A DNA stretch of 64,000 bases from Bolinopsis microptera (Eukaryota; Ctenophora; Tentaculata; Lobata; Bolinopsidae), in NCBI RefSeq assembly GCF_026151205.1, contig NC_087083.1, positions 9,483,460 through 9,547,459 of the forward strand. Direction: 5' to 3'. Positions 12,521 through 23,764 of the stretch are shown here, piece after piece. The notes below the pieces were generated by a model, which ran no database searches, was not told where the DNA came from, and saw nothing but the letters and a program-made list of their open reading frames with translations. Positions within the stretch are counted from its first letter, which is position 1. Every line of letters starts with the position of its first letter. The position numbers were made by a program, and so were the translations under genes.

Positions 12521-14350
12521 ACAGATTCCCAGAAACCCTAATTACTGGATAGGGCCTAATTTTGAAAGTAAAATAGTTAGGGACTTTCGGTTTTTTGTAA
12601 CATTTTCGTTTTGTAAAAGTAACGTTACCTCCTCAGGAGGAAAATTTAAAACAACGTAGTCGTACAACGTAGTTGTTGAGTTATCTCAAAATCTCCAGAA
12701 AAGTCCCATTTTGAGCCGATCAAAAGTTTGCAACTTTAACTTTGCGGATTCCTGTACTCTGATTGGCTGAATTGTGTCACGTGCTAGCTGCTTGGACATC
12801 GGAATGCGCCACGCGTGCAAATCATGCTTAATAGCTTAATGTCGCGCGCGAGGTCAAACCGTCTGTTTAAATTAAACCAACTCTAGTACCACCACCAGCC
12901 AGTAACTTTTCCTGAGTATCATAGACATAACTGATGACGAAGTACCCAATTAGGGATACTACATGCCAAACACAAGGATATTTCGTATTCGGATCATATT
13001 GCCTGCATTGCTGTCAAGTCGCAAGACATGGTCGCTCAACCGAGCGATAAGTAATGTTAAGTGAGCCGATGAGCTCCACTTATTATCAAATTGGCTTTTG
13101 AATTACGGCCCAATCATGAAGTAAAACAGTATAAATTGTATTTTAACGGCAAAATACAGCTAATCCTAGCTCTTGAAAGATGTAGGTTTGGAGGATCAAT
13201 ACGGCTGCTTTAATTCTTTTTATAGGAACGTGCGCTTCGTTGCGCTTTTGTTGCGACATCCGATTGAGCATTTTTCCTATCGGATGGTATATAATTTGGC
13301 AAAAGCGCAAAACTCGCACGATAATCTTATTCCTATGAACAGCTTGAGGTGAGGAGTACATTCTACTCTCTTAAAGATTTTCATTGACTTGGTGATCCTG
13401 CATCCACGCCGTCCTAACCTGAATTACTTTACAATTATCTTATTTTTCCTAAAAATAACACAATTTTTCCTAATTTTACCGAGCAAGCATATCTCAACAA
13501 AATACTCTTTATTGGAAACAGAAACGTTTAGAATCTAAAAAGCATGTGTGTAATTAAACCTTTAAACAGTCTTATCAGCTCACAAAGTATATAACACTCC
13601 ATCTTATTTTTTCAAATATTCTTTCACCGTCCATTTGAGTAATATAACAACTCATTTTCCACTTCCGATTCCGTAATAAAGTTTGTATAATTTCATCTTA
13701 ATTGCAGGTCTCAAATATGAAATACGGCGGTGATATAAGACCCAACGTATGTAGCGTTACTTTTGGACCACCCTGTATAATTATCGATATTTTCTTATCT
13801 TATAATGCCCCGTTACTTAGCACGAAGAGTTTAAACTGCCCTACTCTGTAAAGTGTCAATTAATATAATTAACACAATTTAGAAGGATATGATCAATTTT
13901 AAACGAACTGCCTACTTGGCTCAACTGTTCGAGTTATACTTACAATAATTGATCTACTAAAGGTGATAATTGATGTAGAGGTGTCACTAATAAGTATTTA
14001 ATTTAACCCATTTCCTGCTTATCTACCAGTCTATTACAGATCATAGCCATATTTAGAATTTTAACGTTGGTTGCCACAATGATACTTAATAATTAACATG
14101 TAAGTTGAACGTTCGGGGCGAAAACGATTAAGGTTTTTTAACAACTTAATTGATATAGTTTTAATTCGTATAACTCGTGTTAACTGCAGTTGCGATGAGT
14201 AATTATTCTCTTAGTTAGATCTTTCAGTTTAGAGATGATATGACAGTATTGATTGGTGGAGAAAAAAATTCGTGACTATTCTACTATTCTCCCGAGATAA
14301 CTCAAAAAAACTACCATAAGTTTGTCGGAGGAGTTTCTTCCAAGATTTAA
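12521..14350. other. Non-coding upstream region of the sushi gene
   Basis: No supported gene. The motif TTTTGGACCACCCTGTATAA at about 13762 resembles transposon termini common in invertebrates, but no partner end was found. Confidence 0.35.
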
Positions 14351-15927
14351 ATGAATGTCTTGACTTTCGGGGCGAAGCTGTTACTGTTTCTTGGATGTAC
14401 CACAAGTTCAGGTTTGTACAGTTTAGTTATAGGCTTACTTAAATAATTAATCAATTAATTAATTAGTCATTGGTTTAGTTGAAGGAGACTAATAATTTTA
14501 GTTATCAACTGTGAGTGCAAATAATCAATTAAAGTTAATGTTATCAAATAATAAAGTATCGATAAAACATAAAAACCATTGTAAAGTGAAAGTTAAAGTG
14601 AAAGTGTTACCTGGGGGATTGAGTGTTACCAGGGAGATTGAGTGTTACCAGGGGGATTTTATGTTACCAAGGAGATTTAGTATTACCTGAGGTATTTTAT
14701 GTTACCAGGGAGATTTAGTGTTACCTGGGGGATTAAGTGTTACCAGGGGGATTTAATTTTACCTTGGGGATTTAGTGTTACCAGGGGGATTTCATGTTAC
14801 CAGGGGGATTTAGTGTTACCAGGGAGATTTAGTGTTACCAGGGGGATTTAGTGTTACCTGGGGGATTTAGTGTTACCAAGGAGATTTAGTGTTACCAGGG
14901 GGATTTAGTGTTACTAATAAATTTGATTGTCCAGGTACGGGGGAGAAATGCTCGAGTTTTGATCAGCAAGTTGATCTAGGAGCTGCTAATTTCAGTGTAA
15001 AGTACGAAGTAACCTCCTCAACCCCTCCTCGACTCCACTTGCAGATGAGTGATGGTAAAACCTTCACCTTGAACCTCCCAACAACTTCAGCCCTGAGTCT
15101 TGAAGAGTTTATCTCTGCTGATGGATATAAGAAGACCTTGTATGAAGTTGATGGACCTGGAGGGTTGGTGTCCGATTTGGGGATCAGCAGCGCGTCTTCA
15201 GAGCTGATAATACAGTGTGACAAAGATGCTGACCAGATCAAGATTTTCTCAGCAAGTAAGACTGCTGGCCGTGTACCTCTAGCTACAAGCAGCGCTCTCT
15301 CAACAATCGGGCTGAGTTCTACTGATGGCTCATTTCGTGTTACCTTGACTACAGACTCGGCACCAATTTGTAATGTTGTCCAGCCGGAACCTGGTAAGTT
15401 TCCGATAGATCAAAAGGTGTAGAACGAGGCCGGTTTAAACTGAATGAAACCAAGCCCTTCAGCTTATACATTACTACATAACCAGAGGCAAAGCAACGGA
15501 GAGGTTATTTTACAAATACTCAGAATATAAGGAGGCAGGTATAAAGGTATAGGACACACGATCTTTTAGACATACACTTTATTTCTCTATTTCTGTTTTC
15601 TAAGTTAAACTGTTAAACACCTAGAAACAACCCTGCTTTACCGTGCCTAAATTTACTCTACACCTCCCGATATACCGTACTATACTCCTCCCCCAAAATG
15701 AAATTTAAGTAGTAATTTAAATGATATCTCAGGTGGAAGAACATGTGACAATATACCTGAAAACTGGAGTCACGTGATCACACCCGGCTCAGCTTTCCCT
15801 CTAGATGACGGAGCTACAGTACAAGTATCCTGTGAGCCAGGATACCGTCTGATGGAAGGTTCAGGAACAGTGGTCAAGTGCTCTGATGGAGTGCTGTCTC
15901 CCATCCCTACATGTTCTTTTGGAGGAG
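14351..15927 (+). CDS. Secreted sushi (CCP)-domain protein, 5' part
   Basis: Three exons join in phase. Exon 1 (14351-14411) encodes MNVLTFGAKLLLFLGCTTSS, a typical signal peptide, and ends at GTTTGT. Exon 2 (14935-15393) follows TTGATTGTCCAG and encodes about 153 residues, rich in Ser/Thr, with Cys near both ends; I do not recognise this domain. Exon 3 (15733-15927, 195 nt) follows TATCTCAG and is one complete sushi/CCP module with four cysteines in the contexts TCDN, VSCEPGY, VVKCSDG and PTCSF. The tryptophan usual between Cys3 and Cys4 is absent. All junctions are phase 1, as expected for shuffled extracellular modules. Exon 3 ends at a further donor (GTTTGT), so the gene should continue, but I could not find the next exon. 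Sushi modules bind protein partners in adhesion and complement-like proteins; the specific role is unknown. Confidence 0.75.
14600..14918. repeat. 19-bp minisatellite in intron 1 of the sushi gene
   Basis: About 16 units of GTGTTACCAGGGGGATTTA, with variants (ACCTGGG, ACCAGGGA, TTTATGTT). The array fills the end of intron 1 and stops about 17 bp before the exon 2 acceptor. The same unit reappears at 16803, over the acceptor side of an intron in the neighbouring 7TM gene. Confidence 0.9.
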
Positions 15928-16560
15928 GTTTGTTTTTGGGAGCAGATTTATAAATGGTATTGTTATTTTATGATGGCAAAATGTACGATATCAATTGAAA
16001 GGAAAATTGATTTAATTACAAAAATTAGCGGCCTTATAAAAGCCTTGAAGCATTGATAAGCCTAGCAATCCTAAGTGGATTAATATCATCAACGAATCAT
16101 ATAGCCTTGCTAATCATCTCATCCCTAAAGTGAAGCACAATTATCCATTACTGATCACCATGCTACATTTGCAATTTTTTATTTTATCTATGCTATAGCT
16201 ATCAATTCTGTCATTTTGTTGAAGCTGATTTTATAGTATGATGTGGAATGGTTACTCACTCAGATTCTTTAACACTTCATATAATTCAGATATTGATTTA
16301 ACTTAACTAAGATATGATTTTAACAACAAGATATAAACTTAGAATTCCGCCGAGGTGAAAAGGATTCTGGAGTGAACCAACTCAAAAATAAGTACAATTT
16401 AACTTTATAATTATTGACAGTGGAAAAAATCGGAAATGTACACTCACTCAGTGCATAATTTAAAACCAAAATTAACAATTAAATCTCATCATTTAAAAAT
16501 TCCATTATATTAATACAAAATGTAAAACCCAAAAACTAAACCAAACTCTTCCCAGTTCAA
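15928..16560. other. Intergenic or intronic, no exon found
   Basis: AT-rich sequence between the last visible sushi-gene exon and the terminal exon of the convergent 7TM gene. No splice-flanked open frame was recognised. Confidence 0.4.
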
Positions 16561-16802
16561 TCAAACTTGAGAAAGCAACGGCTGGTCCTCATGCTGCTCA
16601 GACCTATTTTGATAGCAAAACACCCTGACCCTCTCCCAATGAAACCTAACAACAATCCTCGCTACTCTGGCACTGTTCCAGACTAACACCAAGTTGTTAC
16701 CTACACTTTGAAGGAGCATGAAGCACTCTCCTAGGTAATGTCTCCCTTCGTCAGTGCAGAAGAGGAGTCCTGTCCAGGTGGAGGTAGAGCAGGAAGTATT
16801 GC

Positions 16803-17160
16803 CTGGGGGATTTAGTGTTACCATGGGGATTTAGTGTTATCAGGGGGATTTAGTGTTACCAGGGGATTTAGTGTTACAAGGGGGATTTAGTGTTACCAGG
16901 GGGATTTAGTGCTACCAGGGGAATTTAGTGTTACCAGGGGATTTAGTGTAACCAGTGGTGTTTATGTTACCAGGGGGATTTAATGTTTTCAGGGGATATA
17001 GTGTTACCAGGGGGATTTAATGTTACCAGGGGAATTAAGTGTTACCTAGGGCTCTAGGGGATTTTATAGTGTTACTAGGGGATTTAATGTTACCAGGCCC
17101 CAGGGGAATTTAGTGTTACCTAGGGCTCTGGGGGATTTTATAGTGTTACCAGGGGGAGCT
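16803..17160. repeat. Irregular GTTACCAGGGGGATTTA array at a splice acceptor
   Basis: Roughly 17 units of the same 19-bp family seen at 14600, more degenerate, with GGGCTCTAGGGGATTTTATA inserts. The array starts at the exact acceptor (CCCCCAG on the minus strand) of the 7TM gene's last exon, so the junction sequence itself looks like part of a repeat unit. Confidence 0.85.
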
Positions 17161-18332
17161 GTTGCACCTCGGAATAGGAACTGAAGAAATATTATATGAG
17201 TCGTTTTTAAGACGTTGGATTTTTGAATATTGATCATTAAAATTTTATAAATCGTTTTGTAATTTCATACCTTCGGAATAGTGTGTGATCATTTTGTTGG
17301 ATTAACATACAAAGGAACAAAAAATAAAAATTGTTGAGCTTCAGATGATTAGATTATTTAAACTTTAAGTCAACTGCTAAATTTAAAAACCTGTCCTTTG
17401 AATTGATTAAAAAAGTGTAATTTTTAAAAACTTCTCATGGTTCAGGGGCGTTTCTCTTTCCAGGGTAGTCCCAGGTGTAATACTAGTGTTCATTTGTTAA
17501 ATTAATCATATTGATAGTTTATAATAATGATAGTAAATCGACAAAGTCATAACTAAAGAACTAAAGAAAACATGCAAAAAATAACTTGGGGGAAAAAATT
17601 ATGGTGACATAAATTTTGGTAGTCCGAAAATCTGGTGTGTCTTTTCTTCGGAAAACCACCGCATTTCGTACCTTTTAGATATGTCTCGTAGGGTAAACAT
17701 AGCATTCCCACTCCCAGCTTATTCAACTCTATCAGAATTATCAATATTTATTAAAATCCCGTACGATCGACTGTAAGGTGTTAATGTTTTAATTTTAATA
17801 AAGTCCATTACCGTTCTCGATGCGCAAAACTCAGCTAAATTTGATAAACCATAACCATAAAAATCGTGGGCATTTTTTTTCCGACTAGACTTCTATTTTG
17901 CGATGGAACGATCAGACATATTAATTTCAAAACCAAGTTTACGTTTAGTTTTTACGATTAAGTTTACGTTAAATATATATCTAAGATAAACTATTTCCAG
18001 TTAATTTTGTACCAAGTCACCAAACTTAATCATAGTATTACGATTTATATGTCAAATTGGATAAACAGTCTGAATCAACATCTTGAGCGAAATGTTGCTT
18101 AAATTTAAAAACGTCAAGTATCAAAATTAATTCTACTGGTCAAATTTAACTTAACGAAATATTTAGCGGGTTCTATTTCTCATGTTTAGTCGCATGACAA
18201 CTATCAGCCGATAAAATGGTAGTCACAATGTTAAAACGATCAGTGCAGTTTGGCTATCTTCGCAAAAAAAAACTGTTTAATGTTTAAATCGCGAGTATTG
18301 CCAATACCATTGGCATTATAATTATAATACTT
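17161..18332. other. Intron 3 of the 7TM gene, AT-rich
   Basis: No exon, RNA gene or clear transposon end seen in this part of the intron. Confidence 0.45.
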
Positions 18333-18625
18333 TATCGGACCTAATTTGGTGGGATATTACGTGAACGGATATGATTTTGGGCGGACACAATTAATATTAT
18401 GAACGCAATTTGTTTGAACGAACATGGGAGCTGGACTTTCATTTGGGCGGACAGTACGAGAGCTCTAAACCTTCCACTGCAGAGCTCCAAAGTTCACTTA
18501 CTGGGCGGCGCTCAGCCTTTCATTCCGCCGTAATCTCTATGTTTATGAACATAATAGCCTGGGCCATGGGGTCCCCACGTAACAGTTCACGTAATGTTGA
18601 CCACATAAAGTACGATAAGGTATGA
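18333..18625. mobile_element. Composite MITE with nested GGCGGCGCTCAGCC repeat
   Basis: The left side TTTATCGGACCTAATTTGG and the right side GTACGATAAGG belong to the CCTTATCGGACA family. Between them, 18499-18595 carries a segment with GGCGGCGCTCAGCC, ATTCCGCCG and ATGAACATAATAGCCTGGG, also present at 33357 and 33847. A nested insertion of one repeat in another is the simplest reading. Confidence 0.5.
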
Positions 18626-18704
18626 TTTCTTTCAACCATCGTAAATTTGTGTCAAATCTTGGAAACTGATGTTTCTAATTTATCCATAAAACGCAGAACA
18701 GCAA

Positions 18705-19735
18705 CCCCAGTAAAACCTTACCTGTAACTACAGTGTAGATAAAGTAGATGTAATCCCAGTAAAACCTCACCTGTAACAACAGTGTAGATAAAGAAGATGT
18801 AACCCCAGTAAAACCTCACCTGTAACAACAGTGTAGATAAAGTAGATGTAACCCCAGTAAAACCTCACCTGTAACAACAGTGTAGATAAATTAGATGTAA
18901 CCCCAGTAAAACCTCACCTGTAACAACAGTGTAGATACAGTAGATGTAACCCCAGTAAAACCTCACCTGTAACAACAGTGTAGATAAAGAAGATGTAACC
19001 CCAGTAAAACCTCACCTGTAACAACAGTGTAGATAAAGTAGATGTAACCCCAGTAAAACCTCACCTGTAACAACAGTGTAGATAAAGTAGATGTAATCCC
19101 AGTAAAACCTCACCTGTAACAACAGTGTAGATAAAGTAGATGTAACCCCAGTAAAACCTCACCTGTAACAACAGTGTAGATAAAGTAGATGTAACCCCAG
19201 TAAAACCTCACCTGTACCTACAGTGTAGATAAATTAGATGTAACCCCAGTAAAACCTCACCTGTAACTACAGTGTAGATAAAGTAGATGTAACCCCAGTA
19301 AAACCTCACCTGTAACAGCAGTGTAGATAAAGTAGATGTAACCCCAGTAAAACCTCACCTGTAACTACAGTGTAGATAAAGTAGATGTAATCCCAGTAAA
19401 ACCTCACCTGTAACAACAGTGTAGATAAAGTAGATGTAACCCCAGTAAAACCTCACCTGTAACAACAGTGTAGATAAAGTAGATGTAACCCCAGTAAAAC
19501 CTCACCTGTACCTACAGTGTAGATAAATTAGATGTAACCCCAGTAAAACCTCACCTGTAACTACAGTGTAGATAAAGTAGATGTAACCCCAGTAAAACCT
19601 CACCTGTAACAGCAGTGTAGATAAAGTAGATGTAACCCCAGTAAAACCTCACCTGTAACTACAGTGTAGATAAAGTAGATGTAACCCCAGTAAAACCTCA
19701 CCTGTAACAACAGTGTAGATAAAGTAGATGTAACA
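18705..19735. repeat. 49-bp minisatellite made from an exon end and its 5' splice site
   Basis: About 21 units of 49 bp, differing by a few substitutions. On the minus strand each unit reads TACATCTACTTTATCTACAC, then TGTTGTTACAG, then GTGAGGTTTTACTGGGGT. The first part is the last coding segment of exon 3 of the 7TM gene (FIYTVV) and GTGAGG is its 5' splice site, so donor sites are repeated every 49 bp. The copy at 19702 joins the real exon. Confidence 0.93.
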
Positions 19736-20512
19736 GCCAGTAAAGTACGCGTAGCACATCAGAAAGTTAAGAAAGAGTAACAGCGCCGTCACCGTAGCTT
19801 TATACAGGCTACTACTATAGTGTCTCATTCCTCTTATCGTAATCCAAACATACAGGTTCAAAACACAGGTGGGTATCACTACGCACATGATACACACGTC
19901 TTTTACAACGGAGCCGATCCTACCAAAGTCCATACTGTCGTGGAGGATTGTTACTCCGATTCCTATTGTCCAGGATATTGAGGCTTTTACTTTAGCTGCT
20001 TCTAGTCCGTTTGATATCCAGTTTGATAGCTCCATGTGCCTGGCTAGTATCTGGAACAGTTAGAGAAAGGAAACAGTTAGTTTTCTGCAATGAATACAGT
20101 TAGTATAATTAAGCTTATTGTAGAATAAATACAGTCAAAATTACACAGTCTAAAGTCACGGTAACCTGTCATATCAATAATACGGCAATCATGGTATTTA
20201 ATAAGTATATTATACTTATATACAGGGTGTTTCAAGACTCGTGTCCAAATTTGAAATTATAATTTTTCTATTTTATGAAGGAGCAAATTAAATGAAATCG
20301 GTTTGGGAATGCTTGTTAGGTCTTACATTTTAGTTTTTTTTTTGCAAAATTGTGTCAAAACCCATTTTTTCATAATTTGAATTGAGAACAAGTCTAAGAG
20401 GTCAAATAACTCTGACACTTTTCCTGTACCCCTCGGCTTATTTACAAGTCTTAATATTAACTATTAGTATTAATCAAACGCTAATAGTAAATAAAAGTAC
20501 ATGTTAAATCTA

Positions 20513-20745
20513 AGGGGTCGTTCACATATTACGTAATCATTTTTGGAACATTTTTACCCCCCCCCCCTCTGTAATCAGTTTTACACATAGCTATTGTGTC
20601 AAAATTACACTAGCGTAATCATTAGGAACCCTCCCCCTTCAGATGATTTATACGTAATATGTGAACGTAATAATACTAATATGTGAACGTAATAATACTA
20701 ATACTAATTACTACTAATTACTACTAATTAATATGTGAACGACCT
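20513..20745. mobile_element. MITE with GGTCGTTCACATATTACGTAA ends
   Basis: Starts GGGGTCGTTCACATATTACG; the reverse complement TACGTAATATGTGAACG appears at about 20651, with further partial copies ending AATATGTGAACGACCTCT at 20745. No coding capacity. It lies in an intron of the 7TM gene. The right end has short duplications of ACTAATTACT. Confidence 0.65.
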
Positions 20746-20837
20746 CTAACGCACAAAAAGAGCACCTACCCTGATTAAAACTAATCCGAACAGTAGCGGT
20801 ACACCTGCGTAGAAAGACAGCCAAATCATGTTATTAA

Positions 20838-22977
20838 AGGACCAGTTAACTGAAAAATTTGTGGTCTCAAATTTGGCTAAGATTTAAATCAGCTGTGACA
20901 AACCGGTAAAGAATCGTATCGCCGAAAGAACCAACTCTCTAGCGTACGTGTAACGCGTGTTATTGCAATAATAAGCTGTGGCCTCGTGACGTCATAAAGT
21001 CCCTCAGTGCGCGCTGGCATAGCGTAATACGTTGCAAATGTTTATCGTTGTCAATAAAACACCTGTAACTCACTCAAATTTTAGAATTATGACTATTTCC
21101 CTAGTTCTCCAAAATCCTTATAGTTTTGGCTATCATCCTAACTAAAGGAATAGCTGATTGGATGTTGACGGATGTTACTCGTCTAAATTTCTTCGAAGTA
21201 GCGCGCGCCGCTTTCTTCTCGATGGCAAGTGCTACGAAGTAGCGCGCGCCGGGCCAGATCATTAACAATGGTCAAATTGGATGTACAGTGCTCACGTCAT
21301 GATTTTAAACAGTGATATAGGTTCTTGAACAGTGCCGGGTGAATGTACGGTTAGAAAGTTTCTACTATTACAACTTATATGTCATATGTGATAATTTTGG
21401 ATTGTTTTCATTGCTAGTTACACAAGCAGGGAGACTGTACCGATTGTTTTTCCCCAGTCCATGAAACTCTAATGAATTTAGAAAGGATCTAGATAAGTAG
21501 GAGTTTGTTCAATTCCGAGAGCAATCATATATTTATAGCATAGCGAAATTTCTAACTTTAGTCCGCATGGCATGTGTCAACCAGTATAGCAGACAAGAAG
21601 TCTGGCTACTTTACGGCCGTTCCTCTTGGACCATTAGTAGAAGTAGTTTCTATCAGAACAGTGCCATGGGAACAGAATTCCCGCCAAAATACCCGGTCTA
21701 CCAAATAGTAATACTGATTGGAGTGTACGCGTGTGCGGTGTGTTTTGAATTTGACTTACGGCTTACCTAGTTGTTATCCTAATTGCATTATCATCGGTAC
21801 ATAACATAAATAAACTACTGGTAAGTTTAAATACCAAGTGCAAACGTGTTCAGTCAATCGACCCACTGAACAACTATAGAATTTCCAAGACCCTATTATT
21901 CTTTGGCCATATATTACGGCACGATCGATTGTTAGATGGCTAAACGACCAACGTTAATCTATACAATTCTAAAACTATGAGCTAGCACTTTAATCTGAAA
22001 ATACACTTATTATATTACTCCTGATTTTTACATTTCACGTAAAACATTGTCGCCATAGGTTGATCATGGACACTAACAGCTTAATTTGAGATAAATGACT
22101 TTCTCTAAAGTTAACTCTAAAGTTGTGTAGTCCAGTCATTTATGGACATTTATGGAAATGAACCCGCAAATGTTCAGATACTCGCGAAACTTTGCACAGA
22201 CCTTCCCGAAGGTATGAATAAACGATTTTCGTTTGGAGATATTTTTTTGACCGTGGAGAAAACCCAGGAGGGCCACGCCCATATTGACCCAATAACTTAA
22301 CCGACCCCTTGCTTCTGAAGGTCGTAGAGACTTCAAAATAGGCTTAAACGAAGCCGCATATGCATGTTTATATAGGAGTTATTGAGCAACACATGGCCTA
22401 AAATCCTTACTTTTCGAGAAATTCGCCAAAAACCATTTTGGGCGTGGTGCTGAGCCCATTTTCGATAGGATCGTGATAGAGTCTTTAGACAGGGTGCAAA
22501 AGAACCGCAATTAGCATATTAATATATGACTTACGAACAAACATATGCCTTAAAGTGCTTACTTTTTCAGTTATTGGCCAAAAACTGATTTTCGGTTCCA
22601 GAAATCATGCAAAACTATGGGTATCTGGTAAATTGGGCTATGAAGGCCCTAAAGGTTTTTGGATGTATGCAAATTGTGAAGAATGGCCATGTTTATATAC
22701 AACTTATGAAGCAACATGTACCCTAAATTACTTACTTTTCGAGATATTCGGGGAAAAACATTGTATTATGTCCATTTTCTACCTGTAAAATACAGTGTCA
22801 CGAGCTCCTCTGCGCGCGCAAGGGACTTTATGACGTCATCGCCAAAATGATACAAACGCTAATTACACGCGTTAGAGAGCAGTTAGAGATTTAGGAATTT
22901 CGACTCGTTGCTTAGTTTGCTATTTGTCACAATCTGTCAAAATATGAGGATAACTTTTTTTTCAGTTAACTGGTCCT
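20838..22977. mobile_element. TTAA-flanked transposon with about 170-bp inverted repeats
   Basis: Ends are AGGACCAGTTAACTGAAAAA and its reverse complement, and TTAA lies on both sides (20834-20837, 22978-22981), the duplication of piggyBac-type (also Kolobok) elements. Looser inverted similarity extends to TGACGTCATAAAGTCCCT about 170 bp in from each end. No transposase frame was seen, so it is non-autonomous. The interior (22128-22790) holds one arm of the repeat that forms the foldback at 35860-40731. It sits inside coding exon 2 of the 7TM gene. Confidence 0.85.
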
Positions 22978-23203
22978 TTAAATAACCAAATACTGAACAT
23001 GTCCCCCCTTTTTATGTGTACAACCAAGGATATTCCGCCCAGAACTGTCAGCAAATCTGGATAACAAGATATCAGTGATATTATTTTATTACTCAGTTGA
23101 AATGAATTTGTGATTATACTTATAGGTTAGATTGAGATTGAAGATCAATAAAACTTGAAATCCTGTTCGAAAGCTATCCTTAAGTGTTTACTTTACACTT
23201 GCA

Positions 23204-23297
23204 TTATCGGACTTAATTATTTTATTTGAGCGGAAATTAATTGGACGCAAGAGGGCATAGCGTTAATTTTAATGTCCGTTCAAATAATGTCCGATAC
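23204..23297. mobile_element. MITE, TATCGGAC...GTCCGATA family
   Basis: TTATCGGACTTAATTATTTT at the left and CAAATAATGTCCGATA at the right are inverted repeats around GGACGC and GCGTT motifs. Related to the copies at 5810 and 10732. Confidence 0.65.
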
Positions 23298-23339
23298 TGT
23301 AAGTTTAAGCTGGCTTCTGTCAAACACTCTTGGTGTCGG

Positions 23340-23525
23340 GAAACAAATCTAGCTAGGCACACTTTGGGCATACTTGGGGCACAAAATTGTATTTCCCAGG
23401 GCACACTTGGGACAAAAAGTTACTTGGGGCACAGTACTTGGGGCACACTTGGGGCAGATGCAGTTGGGGCACAGCTGGGGCACATTTGGGGCACAGTTGA
23501 GGTAAAAAATGACCTGAAGCACAGT
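23340..23525. repeat. Short GGGCACACTTGGGGCA-type repeat
   Basis: Degenerate units built on CTTGGGGCACA, about 11 copies with variants. It lies in intron 1 of the 7TM gene, ending about 45 bp before the exon 1 donor in genome order. Confidence 0.7.
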
Positions 23526-23764
23526 TTAAGTAAACTAAACACATGAAAATCACAAATGTTCAAACTATACCTGCTCCAAGCAAGTTGATGTAAAGAAGAT
23601 GTAAAGGTCTCCTCTCTCCATCAGTAAGATACAGCAGATACATGTTGAAGAGGGAGAATGGTAGTACAAACTACAACGGCACCAAGTGAGGGGATAACGT
23701 ATATTAAATTCTGTCCAAGTAGTGCCATTCGAGGATCTTCCGCACTGTTGGTCATGTTTACCAT

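Larger units (their letters stand above)
16561..23764 (-). pseudogene. Divergent seven-helix receptor gene, interrupted
   Basis: Four minus-strand exons assemble in phase. Exon 1 (23764-23571): extracellular start MVNMTNSAEDPR, helix 1 and YLLYLTDGERRPLHLLYINL, ending at GTATAG. Exon 2 (23056-20770): LLTVLGGISLVVHI (helix 2) through MIWLSFYAGVPLLFGLVLIR (helix 3). Exon 3 (20050-19702): helices 4-6, including VVIPTCVLNLYVWITIRGMR and FLNFLMCYAYFTGCYIYFIY. Exon 4 (16802-16561): helix 7 (ECFMLLQSVGNNLVLVWNS) and a short tail ending SQV-stop. Exon 2 is split by a 2.14-kb transposon at a TTAA; removing it with one TTAA restores the frame exactly (SIWLFNNMIW). Exon 1 also needs a one-base shift between VVVC and FNMYLLYL, unless GTTGTAG is an acceptor there. 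Helix 2 has an Asp, but classic DRY and NPxxY motifs are missing, so the family is uncertain; it may be a lineage-specific 7TM family. The allele looks broken as sequenced. Confidence 0.72.

Noticed and set aside
20221-20245. Transposon terminus TACAGGGTGTTTCAAGACTC
   Set aside because: The motif resembles known ends, but no matching second end or target duplication was found.
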